Positions 35,139 through 48,019 of a stretch of DNA of 64,000 bases are shown piece by piece; the first letter of the stretch is position 1; each line of letters begins with the position of its first letter. The stretch is from contig JASANG010002875.1 in assembly GCA_030248215.1 (NCBI GenBank), positions 62,001 through 126,000 on the forward strand. Reading direction: 5' to 3'. This DNA comes from Enoplolaimus lenunculus. Its lineage: Eukaryota > Nematoda > Enoplea > Enoplida > Thoracostomopsidae. Both the position numbers and the translations under genes were made by a program. The notes below the pieces were generated by a model. It did not search any database. It saw only the letters and a program-made list of their open reading frames with translations, and was not told where the DNA came from.

Positions 35139-36256
35139 CTTGCAGACCAGTTAAAATTACATAGGTCGAATGAGTGTAAGGTCTGGACTGTTTAATACGA
35201 GATTATATGTAATTGTACCCGAATTATGAAATTTGGCGAAAATCAATCCACAGTGACCCAGAAATTACGTAATACGAGATAGGAATGGGGCTGAGCTTTT
35301 CGTACAACTGAAACTTATTTACCGCTTCGAACAATTTTGCAGCCAAATATTGTTATTTCGGTTATAAATAATATCATAATATAGATTTATGTTTCATAGA
35401 TAGTATAATACAAAGTTATGTTATACATATATACTTTTCAACAATAAATATATTGGACAATATTCCGGGACGGGATATCGATTTTTTGCCGTAGCCGCGT
35501 GTCTGGTTGAACCCTACACTTAAATATTTGAAGATGTCAGCCACGTGTGACCAGCGATTAATCATTTATTATATTTATATATTTATATATAGATATATAT
35601 TACCGAAAACTCCATTATTAAATCTAAAATAGATTTTATGCTTCCTAATGTGGTGGACGGGCTCTACCCTTGCCAACTAACTAATAGTATGGGCACGGCC
35701 CCAAACCTGACTAAGCGTTTTCAGTCCTAGCCACGCCCCCCCGTTTACACATTTTAGACAAGTTATAGGTATGTACGTACTTAACGTAAGTCTGTTAAGG
35801 GGCCATTTAGGAAAGTATTAAAAATGTGCGGAAGTTCGTCAATTAGTTTTGCGTTTCCCAGGTTGAGTATCAGTAATATACATACAAAATTTTTCGCTGC
35901 CGAATAAGGATTAATTTCTCTGCATATATATGTATATATAATGTTCAAAGATGCCATTTGGATGCATTACTTAAGTTTTCAGCAGTCGAGGGCAGAGAAA
36001 TGGTGGTTGCAAGCCCACCACCGAACCCACATCAGATAGTAGACAAAGCGCAATGTACATTGCATTTATAAAACTACATAAGAATGATCATATGTGTTTG
36101 ACGAAATTTATGTTTAAAACAACTTCTATTTGAGGATGCGTTGCCGACCGGAATCCCCCGGTTGAAGAGCCCCCACTCCGTCGGTCGGGACTCAACTAAT
36201 ACCCAGAAGAGTATAAATAGATATATACAAATTTTTGTTCCATTTAGTAATTGTTA
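35139..36256. other. Upstream region of ALG2
   Basis: Non-coding. Contains a GC-rich block at 36130-36190 with CCGACCGG and its complement-like GTCGGTCGGG spaced about 40 bases apart, which could be a stem or the end of an unidentified element. A CCATTTAG acceptor ends 9 bases before the ALG2 ATG. Confidence 0.4.
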
Positions 36257-39200
36257 ATGAAGATAATATTTCTTCATCCAGATCTTGGAATCGGTGGCGC
36301 AGAGAGGCTGGTAGTTGACGCGGCAGTTGCTCTTCAAAATAAAGGTGTGTTTAATGTGTATTATTTTATCATAGCAATGCAATATATCATTATTTATGTA
36401 CCAGTTCACCGGAAGTTTGTAGATTTTGCGTTACTGGCTAAAACGGTCAATTGTTTCGTTCATTTTTGGTGAGATGCTGGTGAATGTTATAAAGTTGCAA
36501 TACGTATATTCCGGAAGAAAGTTGTGTAGAATGTATTTTCGTTTCAATTTACATTGTTTTAAATGCTCTTTGCTGCACATAATGTCGTCTCAAAATAGTT
36601 GCACGTAAATTGTTTTTAGGTTGTACGTGCCTTTTATTTTAGGGCACGTCGTCAGACTGCTCACGTTCCATCATGACAGCGCGCACTGTTTCCCTGAAAC
36701 TCGGGACGGGACGTTAGAAGTAACGTGCAAGGGTATATAAACTTTATTCACAAGTTATTGCAATGATCTGAACTGTGAGCATTATTCACATTTTCATACT
36801 TCGGTAATTTCGCTTTAGGTAACAAAAGCTGGAGAGGGTGATATTGTTAAGCAGGTGTATATAACTATGTAAGGTATAAAACCGAATAACTGATAGCTTG
36901 AAGTAATTATTGTGAAATTCACTTTGAGTAAGTTTGTTTTTATTATGGTTTTAGTACTTATGGTGTCGTCTATAAAACAGCCTTCTATATACATTCGTAA
37001 TTAATACATACATTATCTTCATGTCTAGTTGATGAAACATACGTTTGTATGAATCAAAAGTATGTGCTATGTAGTAATCGGAAATAAGCTTATATGGGAT
37101 TTTGGGAATCTGGCAAAACGTTTATCGAAGAGTGCCGGAGCAACTCACAGTTCAGCAAGGTCATATCTTTTAAGATGAGTGTCTGAAGTGGGTCTGAGCT
37201 TTAAAAGTATTAGTAGGTTTTTTACAAATTGTAGGTGACTGGTTACCGCGCAGTATATTTGATCGGTGTAACGCATTGTTAGCGTATATTCGCATGATTT
37301 ACCTCGCATTTCATTTTGTTATTAACGCTTGTCACTATGTTGGAAATGATGCAATTGACTCTGAAGTTGTTGTTTTTGTTGATCAAATTTCAGCTTGTAT
37401 CCCTGTCATACGGTACGTTGCTTCCAAACTCACATTATTAATGTGGACCGCTGGCCTTATCGCACTGTGGGTAAACCCAAAGTGAGAGGGAAATTTATCT
37501 ATTTTTGTACCACGATGTTACTCTTTGCCGGAACCTAACCGGGGCCAGTTTTTATTGAGCGAAGCGAAACTCCGAGCGCAGCGCGGAGTTTCGCGAAGCG
37601 TTTTATATTTTGTACTTGGGGGTCGAAAGGTGGATGTATGTCCGTCCGAAAAGAATCTCAAGAACGGCTGAACCGATTTTGATAAACTTTTTTTGTTTGA
37701 AAGCCAATTATCCTGGGGTGTTAACCTCGCATTGGGGTTTGAAAATTTTAAGCCGTTTATTAGCTACAGGCTAATTTGCGTAATTAATTAAGCCGAAATA
37801 AGGACTTTCCACAATATTTCACTAATTATTACAGTTAGAAGCAATCTAATTTTAGCATTAAAGGGTTTTTGGGTGCGAGGAATCTGCGTGGACTGTTTAC
37901 AAATCTCCAAAACGGATAATTGAGCAGTGTGTCAATAGATAATTTGTATATTAGCATAGTTTATAAGCTTAAATAGGACTTTTTACAATATTTCACTAAT
38001 TAGTAAGGTTAAAAGCAATATAATTTCAGCACTAAAGGGTTTTTTTAGGTGCGAGGAATTTGAATAATTTGTTTACAGACGTCTAAAACCAATGATAGAG
38101 TAGTTAGCTAATAGATAATTTGCATATAAGCATAGTTGATAAGCCTAAATTATGCGTTTTTACAATGTTTCACTAATTATTAGGGTTACAAGCAATCTAA
38201 TTTCAGCAATAATGGGTTTTCGGGTGCGAGGAATCTGAATAAATTGTCTACAAACCTTTAAAGGCGACTATCGATTAGTTAGCTAATAGATAATTTGCAT
38301 ATTTGCTTAATTGACGATACAAAATTAGGACTTTTTAAATTATTCCAATAATTATTAGGGTGGCTGAAGGGTTTTTGCGTGCGATGAATCTGAGGAAATT
38401 GCCTACAAACCTCCAAACCCGATAAATGAACAGTTAGCTAATAACTACTTTGCATATTACCTTAATTGCTTACGTGTGTTCGAGCTTCGCTCAATAAATG
38501 TAGTCCCACAACGACTGGTGTACGTTTTTTTAATTGACTGGTATGAAAAACAATCTTATCACGCTGGGTTCTCGCTTCAAAAATATGAAAATCGCAAGAA
38601 ATTAGTGTATATGGTACACAATATATGAATTTCCCACTGTTAGCCATCATAACGTGTTCGAACTTGGCCCCCGGCACCGGAATCATGGTTTCAGTCCCGG
38701 TCCTGGCGGGGATGGGCGCTTTCGGTGTCGGTGTCGACAAGTCTTGGGGTTTGGCTGGTCTCGGTCCCGGTCTCGCTTTTCTGACTCTCGGCGGTCTGCA
38801 AATCAAGACCAAAGAGGCGAATAACCGATAAACAATTGCTTTTAGTGACCTAGTTTGAGTTGAAGAAACGGTGTAGCAATGTTTTGCTCGTATTTTGTAC
38901 CAAATGTATTTACGAAAAACCACTTAAAATTTGGTACTTGACTTACTTCCCTTCACACTATGACTGTTGTAGCAGAAGGCTCAAGTTCCGCCAAAGAGAT
39001 TCTTTTATCACATTATGACATGGATGGCTTAGAGATAGGATCACGCTTCAGGTTAGGCATGGACGTGGGGAAGTAAACCAGTGAATAAAATTGCACAGCA
39101 CAAGCAAACTGAATGAGCTTATCATAGAGTTGATCAACTAGTAATCTTTTCATTAATATTAGCGTTGCCAGTCGCATATGATCCGCTTAAGTTCATTTTG

Positions 39201-42200
39201 ATATGTATGCTACGTGTGTTATAACTAGGTAAAAGTGCCCCTAGAAGGAACAGATTGTGATATGTTTGGCTTGAAGCATGTAAAAGAGGAGTTTAAACAA
39301 GGGTTAGTTAGACCATAGATCAGTAGGTAATGCTTATAATATTAGCTCCATAACTTCTATGAAAATAGTTGTCATCTATATCTTTGACGGCTGTCTTTCA
39401 GTGTTAACACGCTTGCGGTCAATGAAACAAGAAAGATATGGGCCCAACGAACATCACCTATCAGCTTAATTTTAGCGTGTGTTGGGTTTTACAATGTTCA
39501 GTTTATAAGTGATATAATCTAGCATTCTTCATTGGAAGAGGATATTTTTTGAGTTTTAAAATATTTATGTTTCTAAAACTTGATTAGTAAATATGTCAAT
39601 ATTGCAAGATACAAATTGCGTCTATTGATTATGAAATAAAAAATGTCACGCAACGTGCTCGACTATTTTACCTATCTTTACCATGACAATTTGATGATGT
39701 GAAGCGAGAAACTTTTCCAAATTGTGTTCTGTGCCGTGACATATTTAAACTATTCATCTAGAAAATACCATTCAAACGTTGCTAAATATTTCAAAGAACA
39801 TGTTCTGCTGGCGCTCAATTGAGATAACTTTAACAAGCAACTGACTGTTATACCAAAGGCATATGTGTGAGCTTTATAATTTTGTAGAGTTTACTCCGGT
39901 CGGCAGGTGATAGGGATCTATCCCTCCGAAGGATGAACTCTTGGTGTACTCAGGTACACATCCTCACACGTAACATAAAGTTATTAAGGCTTGGGATCAT
40001 ACAGTATCACAACATGGCAGTTTGGAGTTGGAACATTTACATTTTTTACATATATTTTTTACTACGGATTGATCTTTATGTAATGGACTTATCGTTTTTA
40101 GAATTCTACTTTCTTGTACGAATCCTTAACTCCAATTGAATGTAATCAATTTCTCATGCAAAAAATTTTACATCATTTTCGGGTTTAAGATATCTTCTCA
40201 ATTTTCAAATTGATATTTACTATATAAAGGAAACGACATATGGAGGAAAAAATTGGTAAATTTGGATTTAATGTATAAATATATATGTGTGAGCTTTATA
40301 ATAATGTTGAGAGTTGTACTTTAGAACGCCTTGAAAACCCATAGTGTCGATTTATAGCTTAACAGATGAAAGTTCGTTGGGCCCATATCTTTCTTGTTTC
40401 ATTGACCGCAAGCGTGTTAACACTGAAAGACAGCCGTCGAAGATATAGATGACAACTATTTTCATAGAAGTTATGGAGCTAATATTATAAGCATTACCTA
40501 CTGATCTATGGTCTAACTAACCCTTGTTTAAACTCCTCTTTTACATGCTTCAAGCGAAACATATCACAATCTGTCCCTTCTAGAGGCACTTTTACCTAGT
40601 TTCTTTCTTTTACATAGGATACGGTGAGGTTTTATGTAAGACTACTCCTAAGCGTACGCCTAAGCCTAAACAAAATATGTTTAAAGCGTACACTTGCTCC
40701 ATTGCAATCCACCAAAAGCAGCCTGTTCTAAGCTATAATGCATGCGAGGTTATTACAAAATATTACTGTCTTAGTTAGAAATTTCAGTAGAACAAACATG
40801 GCAAGAACACGTAATCTATTGCACGGTGTCATTAGCATCACACAATAATATCGACTAGCTATGGTAATTACATATTTGTAACACAATTTTTTCCAAAAAT
40901 TACAAAAATCAAACTTTTAATAACAACTTAAATGAGACGTTTAGCTGTTCAATTTGTGTATGGTGTCGAAGCGGCTAATTAGGATATTCTATACGCAAGT
41001 TACCTCATTCCAGCTCTGCTTTCCTGCAGAGAACATTCTGCAAAACTTTCAAAAAGCGTGCATTCTCGATGCTTGAAACATATATTGTAAACACTAACGT
41101 GTTTCAATGATTGGAGTTATTGTTACTTTTGTGAAAGTTTTCAATGATTGCCTTTGTTCCACAATTCTTAAGTGAGAAATAAAGTGAAAAATACAGTTTA
41201 ACGGCGATTTATTAGTTTTTTGATAGCGGTTAAAAGTTGACCGAGACTAAAAGTCTCGGTCTCGATATGTTGGATCTCGGTCTCGGTTTATTAACAGAGA
41301 CCGCTTATCCCTGGGCCCCAGTAAGAATTGTGGCTCCGGGACAACTCTACTACTCTTAATAATATTGTTTTAAAAATTAAATGAAATATATTTTTAGAAA
41401 TATTAGTGCAGAAAGCCAGATCTGTCAGTTATATAACACCATTCGTAGTTAAGCAGAATTAGATTCTGACGAAACTCAATTAAACACCAGACCACGGTTT
41501 CAGTTTAGCATTGATTCAACATCTCCATTTAAACGTACACTTGCATGCACTGTAGATTAATCGTTTTCTTCAATTGCAGGCTGCTAACTAATTATCGCTG
41601 CTTATTTTATTGCCATTTTCCTGATCAACTATTAACAAAACGTGAATCATTACTGAAAAAGCTATATCGAACTCCAATAGATTGGGTTGAAGAACGCACA
41701 ACGGGACTTGCACACACGATACTGGTCAATAGCAACTTTACGGGTTAGTTTTATGAAGCGCATATCCTTCAGTTTTTAGATATGCTTGCTTGATTATTTT
41801 AGCTTATGTTGGAACTTGAGCAAGTAAAATATTCTAAAATATACGTTTTGGCCAAGTTTTGCGTACTACAGGTGTGGATGGTCGTGGGAAAAATTATTTT
41901 TTACTCTGTTTTGATCGTCACATTTTTTCAGCTTTTAGATTCGGATGCTAGCTTATGTTATAGCTTTTGTTTACCGATATGCTGGGAAGTCACCAAAAAA
42001 ATTCAGAAGCGAAATTAAACAATGTCTTTTAGCCAGTGTATTCAAGACAACGTTCAAGTCCTTACGTGACAAGAAAATAACCGTGCTATATCCTTCTATC
42101 AATGATGAGTTGAATTTTGACGCTTCCGACCGAAAATCAAGCGCTGAGTTGGACATTCCTACAACAGCCAAATATGTTCTTGTTTCAATTAACCGTTACG

Positions 42201-45200
42201 AACGGAAAAAGAACATAGCGTTGGCAGTGCAAAGTTTAGGTAGTTTGGTGTGGCATTTGCTTTCTTGATTATTCGCCGACTGCAATGTGAAATTTTGTAT
42301 GTAATTTATGCTCTATTGTCATGTTTTAGTGGGAGTGATCTTGGAACCAGGGTGGTAGCAAAAGTTTGTATTCGAATTAGGGATGTGCCGTTAATCGGCA
42401 TCGGTAATTATCGGAAATTTTCGTGAGTATTGGCACCGGCACTGCAAACATATTGCCGATTCGTTGCCGATACTTTTTGCACATATAACAGTCAGTTGGA
42501 ATGCTATCAGATTCATTTCTGGGCGCATATCGGGCGTCTGGTCAGGAAAAGTTTTCTCTTTTGCGTTTGTGTTTGATAAAATTTATTGAAATGAACCGTT
42601 CTTATAAAATTCTAATCGTTTATGATGGTTAGGGTTTACGTCGTCAGATAATGATGTAATGTAGTATCCTATCTGTTTGTTAAACATGGTGTACTAAAGT
42701 TGGAATCGGCATCGGTTCGGCATCTGCTAAATTTCAAAATAAGAATCGGTATCGGAATCAGCAATTACTTTGGTATCGGCACATCCCTAATTCGAATTCG
42801 TTAAAACTTGGCGGCTCGGTATCGGTTCCTAAAAATATAAGCCAACAATGTTCGGCAATATAAGTTTACACTCTTAATCGATTAAAATTTTACAGCAATA
42901 TGTATTTTTAGACGCAATATTGATTTAGTAACATTAATGGTAGAACAATAACAATGGCAAAGTGAAAACAATTGTCCAGGTTCCCAAAAGACGACTGTAG
43001 CTATATAGGAATGCTAATCGTTGAATAAAAGTTGTACGCCAATTTTACGTTTCAGCGTTGTTAGAACCAAAATTGAGCGTCAAACAATGGAATACAACAC
43101 ATCTCATTATTGCTGGTGGATATGATGTTAACGTACCAGAAAATGTCCAGCATTACGGTGAACTCAAAGCACTTGTGTCAAATTTAAATTTAGAAGGTAA
43201 ATGTAGACGTTAATCTTATATAGTAATAGTTTTAACGAGATGTGTTAGTAGAATTTTCCAGGGCCGGGACACGGCACCGAAGCTTGTGGTACTATGGACG
43301 GTACCAGAAAAACATTTACTTATCCGATCGAATGCTAAATGAAAAAGGTTGCTAAAACGGCTTCACAAGCATTGGGAACTGAAAAGTTCGCGTGTTACAA
43401 TATTTTAAATTTTTCATCAAAATCAGAACTAATTGTGAATCTAATTTTAACCGAAATCGAAACTCTGTTTGTACCTTGCTTCATCGCGTAGTACCTGACT
43501 CAACCAATAATAAATATACCGCCTTTTCCTAATTGTTAAAACAAACTTTCCAAGGAATCCCCTATTTTCTCCAAATTTCATCAATTCATCATTATTCTAC
43601 TTCACGAATTTTTCCTCTTCAATAACCGTCTAAACCGCCCGCAACATCCCCAAGATTTATATTTCTTGAATTGCAGTAAATCGTTCCGGTGGTTTGATCA
43701 GCCTACGATATCTAATCCGATCACCGTCAATCCTGTTATCTTCCAAATCCCGAGGAATAACATTATCGTTGTCGTTATTAGCAGACGACTCAGTACGCGG
43801 CCATAAATTAACTTCAACGCTATCGGAACTGTGATCGATACGTTTCACTACTTGTTCGATGACATGAGCATCTTCATTTTTCTTCACATGGCTAACATTA
43901 GTGGTACACCGTCGACTTCTATTTTATCGTAACTTAAAATTGCTGTGATTACGCCATCGATCCAGGCACTTATGCATTTTGAGTTCGATGGTTTGACATA
44001 AACCTTTTCACCAACAATATATCAACTATTACAACAATTTCTTTCCGCTAAACCCTCAATTTCTTTGTCAGGCAACGTCGATACGAAATTTTGATCCAAA
44101 TTTACTACAATTTTATCCTTATGACCAGGCGTATTGTTAAAATATAACGTCATTTCCATAGGATCTCGTCCGCTACGCTCAGCCGTTCGCATTATATTAC
44201 GGTGAATTCGTTCAATTATTGCATAACCTTGAGGATGATTGCATCTGAATATATATGTTTCACCGAGATGTCCCGTTAACAACCATTGTAACCTGATCCA
44301 CAGACTGATTTATAAGCCGCCTCCAAACACAATATGGTGAGTGCAGCAGTCAATAACTGTTAAGTGGCCACGGAAATACGATATATCTCCATAGCAAGAC
44401 GGTAACAGATATTTATCACATCTAGATTGTCATGATTATAGTGTAAACGTATGGATCAATCCGGCAACATCGTTCACAAGTCTTTACAACGCTAGCAACG
44501 TCTTGGATCTATTTCAATCCCGACATTTTTTCGCAACGTATGAAGTACAGTCGACACCCATGTGATGTTTATCATGTAACTGCCCAATGTTTCTCAAAAA
44601 CTGCGTTTTTTGAACTAGCGTAAACTGCAGCACATACCTTTTTTACAATAGTTTTATCTAGCCACTTTTGAGGTACACGTGTTAACTCATATGGTAGTAA
44701 TTGTTCATTGCTGCACAGTTTATCTGCTAAAACTGACTTGGTTGCAACTAGCGGTTCTTGCACTGTAGCTTGTTTGTCGCGCAACACTTTTGAGGTACAC
44801 GTGTTAACTCATATGGTAGTAATTGTTCATTGCTGCACAGTTTATCTGCTAAAACTGACTTGGTTGTAACTAGCGGTTCTTGCACTGTAGCTTGTTTGTC
44901 GCGCAACGCTTTGACCTGACATGCAACATCAGTAGGTAAACCACCTACAAGCTTACATCCCAAATTTTTTCATCGTTCGAACCCATTAATGTCATTAATC
45001 GTCGTAAATCACCTAAATAAGTATCGGCACTTTCCCCTGGCATGAGAACACGTCCACTAAACTCGTCAAAGGTTGGTAATCCTGTTAATGGAAACGCGCT
45101 ACCCCCTCACACGTCACCCAGTGTTCGCATGATATTGTGGAATTTGCATTATCTTAAAATAGTTTTCTTTACAACTGAAAATGATGCATCCTTAAGAAAA

Positions 45201-46569
45201 AGAGGAACAGACTTCGCCATGTCGTTAATGTCTTGCAATGACGCGACCATTTCCGCCTTTTTGAGCCTCTCAGAAACATCTTCGGTTTTGTTACCGGGAA
45301 ACTTATCAATAACGTCTGTCAGCTTAACATTAGCCATTCACAGGCGCAATAGCTTTTTGCTAGTTGTTAAAACAAACTTAAAGCTCTTATTAAATTCTAC
45401 TAAAAAGCGAATAATTTTCTTAATATTCAGCTGCGAAGCCCTATTCTGCTGAAGACCCGTCGCACTACAGACAGTTTCTCGTAAAGTCGAATATTTCTTG
45501 CAACTGAAATGAAAATGGCTTCCTCTATCTGTCTCATTATGACGAAAAGAACATTCATTAGTTGTTGCCAATTTAAGGTTATGCAAGTGATAATTGAAAT
45601 TGCAATGCCCACTCAGAGATCTGACACCTAAGCTCATACGATGCTTGTCTAACTTCCTCAAATAGGATGCCCATTTCTTATTACAGTAAGGCAGAATAGT
45701 TCTAAGATGCGTGCAAGAATGACGAGCTACCCACATGTTCATAGCTTTCTCCAATATTAGTTTTCCAATCGAACTCATTACTGTCTATAGTGCTAAAGTT
45801 GCTGTCGGCACTCAAACACTGCCTTGCTATTGACCAAACAGTTATCCAGTGCTTTGATTGCAGCTTGACTGTCACTGAAAATCGCAATACACTTTTTCTT
45901 AACACCACAACATGACAAGTAACAGACGCACTCTGCCTGGAAAACCAAACAAGATCCAAGTGAAACATAGAGATCAGCAAAGCTTGGAATATATATGCCA
46001 GCCCCTGAACCTTTATGAGAATGAACTCAAAAGAAATATCTTTTGTAGTTTCGAATACGATCGTATAAAAACTAGTTTTTTCATCGGAGAAATTTTCATA
46101 AGATACCATTATTTTTTCAATTTTTCATAGCCAAATATTCTAAAAAATCTGCTGCTAAATTTAAATGGTTTTAGATCATGTTACGTTCCTACGGTCAATT
46201 TCAACGGCAACAAAACAGGCATTACTAATGCGCGCGACAGCTTTACTTTACACTCCATCTAACGAGCATTTTGGTATCGTACCGCTAGAAGCTATGCTTT
46301 ATGCGCGACCAGTCGTTGCTGTCAACTTAGGTGGTCCATTAGAAACAATAGATCATGATAAAACAGGGTTTCTTGTGCCCCCTGATTCAAATTCATTTGC
46401 AACTGCAATTCAAATATTGATTGAAAACGATGCTTTACGAGAAGAGATGGGCCGGTCGGGACAATTGAGGGTTCGTGAAATGTTCAGTTTTCAACAATTT
46501 TCGCTTAGACTGGATGAAATTATCACAAATGTAACTGGTATGGACAAATGTGGTATCAAAACGGGTTAG
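36257..46569 (+). CDS. ALG2: Alpha-1,3/1,6-mannosyltransferase ALG2, 7 coding exons
   Basis: GT4-family enzyme on the cytosolic face of the ER that adds the second and third mannoses to the dolichol-linked oligosaccharide for N-glycosylation. Exons are 36257-36344, 36643-36732, 37235-37412, 41580-41743, 42033-42239, 43056-43196 and 46175-46569. All introns are GT-AG and phases match, giving 420 residues (human 416). Diagnostic segments are [19 protein letters not shown] at the N-terminus (donor-site glycine loop), [31 protein letters not shown]-like [26 protein letters not shown], and the catalytic EX7E motif [12 protein letters not shown] with Glu320 and Glu328. No broken residue is seen. 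AATAAA at 46623 lies only 54 bases past the stop. Introns 3 and 6 are swollen by transposons (elements at 37555 and 39223; retroelement debris at 43650-46110), whereas introns 1, 2, 4 and 5 are 0.3-0.8 kb; intron 5 hosts one MITE. Confidence 0.95.
37555..38494 (+). mobile_element. TA-flanked element with hairpin and four tandem units (copy A4, complete)
   Basis: Left end TTGAGCGAAGCGAAACTCCG and right end CGAGCTTCGCTCAA are inverted, with TA on each side (37553-37554 and 38495-38496). Inside the left end is a GC-rich hairpin; then comes the block GGCTGAACCGATTTTGATAA, then four diverged units of 165-178 bp from about 37801 to 38460, each containing CAATCTAATTTCAGC and a GGGTGCGAGGAATCTG-like box. 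There is no coding capacity. It sits in ALG2 intron 3. Tc1/mariner-type by the TA duplication; the internal satellite is unusual for a MITE. Confidence 0.78.
37801..38460 (+). repeat. Tandem repeat, about 175 bp per unit, four units
   Basis: Units begin near 37801, 37977, 38156 and 38331. Each ends with an A/T-rich TAGCTAATAGATAATTTGCA block. The same units occur at 1-360 in the other copy, so the array travels with the transposon. Confidence 0.8.
39223..40601. mobile_element. Element with long inverted arms (about 250 bp each)
   Basis: The left arm 39223-39473 starts AACTAGGTAAAAGTGCC. It is repeated in inverse orientation at 40355-40601, ending GGCACTTTTACCTAGTT, with high identity including the segment around GCCCAACGAAC. 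The interior of about 0.9 kb shows no coding capacity. No clear target duplication was found at the tips. It sits in ALG2 intron 3 and could form a very long hairpin in the pre-mRNA. It may be a foldback or long-TIR DNA transposon, or an inverted duplication. Confidence 0.7.
42378..42789. mobile_element. hAT MITE, TCGGCA-array subfamily
   Basis: Starts TAGGGATGTGCCGTTAATCG and ends TATCGGCACATCCCTA, with exact 8-bp duplication ATTCGAAT (42370-42377 and 42790-42797). It lies in ALG2 intron 5. Confidence 0.87.
43650..45337 (-). mobile_element. LTR-retrotransposon fossil (gag-like and integrase-like parts), broken
   Basis: An incomplete relic of an LTR retrotransposon, probably Ty3/gypsy-like, antisense in ALG2 intron 6. 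A gag-like part lies at about 44570-45337 (for example [19 protein letters not shown]) and an integrase-like part at about 43650-44282 (for example [17 protein letters not shown]). I did not recognise the remaining pol domains or a pair of LTRs. It is broken in several places and looks old. Confidence 0.6.
44663..44906. repeat. 122-bp tandem duplication
   Basis: Two nearly identical copies of a 122-bp segment starting CACTTTTGAGGTACACGTG (at 44663 and 44785). It lies within the gag-like part of the retrotransposon fossil. Near-identity suggests the duplication is more recent than the decay of the element. Confidence 0.85.
45338..46109 (-). mobile_element. LINE fragment with RNase H domain (I/R1-like), degraded
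   Basis: Minus-strand frames show a non-LTR retrotransposon RNase H core ([11 protein letters not shown] at about 45860, preceded by a CFQAEC-like segment) and, after a frame change near 45790, the typical downstream region with [16 protein letters not shown] and spaced Cys/His residues ([10 protein letters not shown]). RNase H next to this tail is found in I, R1 and LOA-type LINEs. The reverse transcriptase and 5' part are absent, as expected from 5' truncation. It abuts the LTR-retrotransposon fossil. Confidence 0.65.
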
Positions 46570-47912
46570 CAGAAGAAGTTTGCTCAATGCGGCTTGTTTG
46601 AAATGTCGGTGTACATTTTTGAAATAAACTGTACTGTGCGAATCAAGCAGAATTGAAAATATGTGAGCAGGAACACATTACTACACATTTTTGTGTTTTG
46701 GTTTGTATCGTCAGGTTCTAGTTCAGTGCGTATTTAAACGATATAGTTATTGCTCGATTGACTAACGTTACTTACATTTGTGTAAAAGTACCTAGCCAAA
46801 GCACATTCCTAAACCTAATTCACAAATTATAAATGAGGAAATACTAAACGTGCTGGAAACGGAAGCTTCCAAAATGTGACGTGGCCACTCAGTCGATCCA
46901 AGTTTCAACCGTATTAATAATTTGCTGAAGAAATTGAAATTGTTTACTAAGCTTGCTGTATTGTTTTTCTTTAAACAACGGGACTCAGCTAAAAGTAACA
47001 TACGGAATCTTCTAAGCTTAGTTAAAAATCTAGTATCTTATAATTTTTAATGTATTTAGTTAAATGGCACAATGATACTTGGTTTTTGCTCAACGTGACG
47101 ACATACTGTGTGTAAATTGTTTCTGTTAGTCAAAATTTACGGTACAAAGTAACATGCACTGTGACTGCTTGCCAAACTACGTACCAAGTTGTACGAAGGA
47201 AACTAATAAAGAACGTTATTTTTCTTAAATTTTAGTAACGGATGTATATACTGCTGCCTTGCTATTCGCTTAAATATTAATTCTGCAGATTCGTTTTATC
47301 AAATTCTATGTTTTCTTGTTGCACTGATGTGTAAAATGCAGATGCTGAAACTTTACACGATATAGTAATCATTTTAGTATATAGTAATCATTTTAGTATT
47401 TTGGAAATTCGCATTCCTGAAGGCGGCCCACCTTTGCAAATCAGAATTTTTAACTCTGGAAAGCTTTTACTGGTCTTATATTTGGTATCGAAATGCAAAT
47501 ACGTGCTTCGCGCTTCGGTTAACAGTTATTGTAGCCACAAAAGCCGCCGCTCATAAATAAACTGGCCCATGTATATACTAGAGTACACCCGGAGGTCTAA
47601 CTTCGGCAGAAAATGAAACTACAGTGTTGAATTTTTGCCGGAGGTCCCTAAATTTTAGACGCATCTCACGGGTGAGGGTGTTTAGAGTGACCACTCGGGA
47701 TAGGAGATTGACGTTATGAGTGTCCGTTTCCTTTATTGAAATGCTGGAAACTCAGTGTTTTACGCATATATGCTGCCACTGTTTTTGCGGAAAGGACTAA
47801 TTCCAGTGCCACATCACATTGTTGAACTCGCTCACGCAGAAAACATACGATTTTAATACATGTATCAATGCAACACACATGTAAAACTTGTCAAACCATG
47901 CTTCCTCGCCTA
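46570..47912. other. 3' flank of ALG2 and intergenic
   Basis: AATAAA at 46623-46628 is the likely ALG2 poly(A) signal. Nothing else could be supported up to the MITE cluster. Confidence 0.5.
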
Positions 47913-48019
47913 CAGGATGCAACCGGAATTACAATTTATCGGAACCAGAATTTGAAAAAATTACCGGAAACGGAAAATGATTTGCAGTGTTATTGGTGAA
48001 ATAACCCTAGTTGGATATA

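Noticed and set aside
36130-36190. Regulatory hairpin in front of ALG2
   Set aside because: The inverted CCGACCGG/GTCGGTCGGG words are short and far apart, with no supporting context; noted only in the upstream region entry.
37801-38460. CRISPR-like or satellite array standing on its own
   Set aside because: Units are contiguous with no spacers and lie wholly inside a transposon with inverted ends.
38462-38923. 153-codon minus-strand frame rich in Pro and Arg
   Set aside because: The composition comes from a GGTCTCGG-type hexamer array of a decayed hAT MITE.
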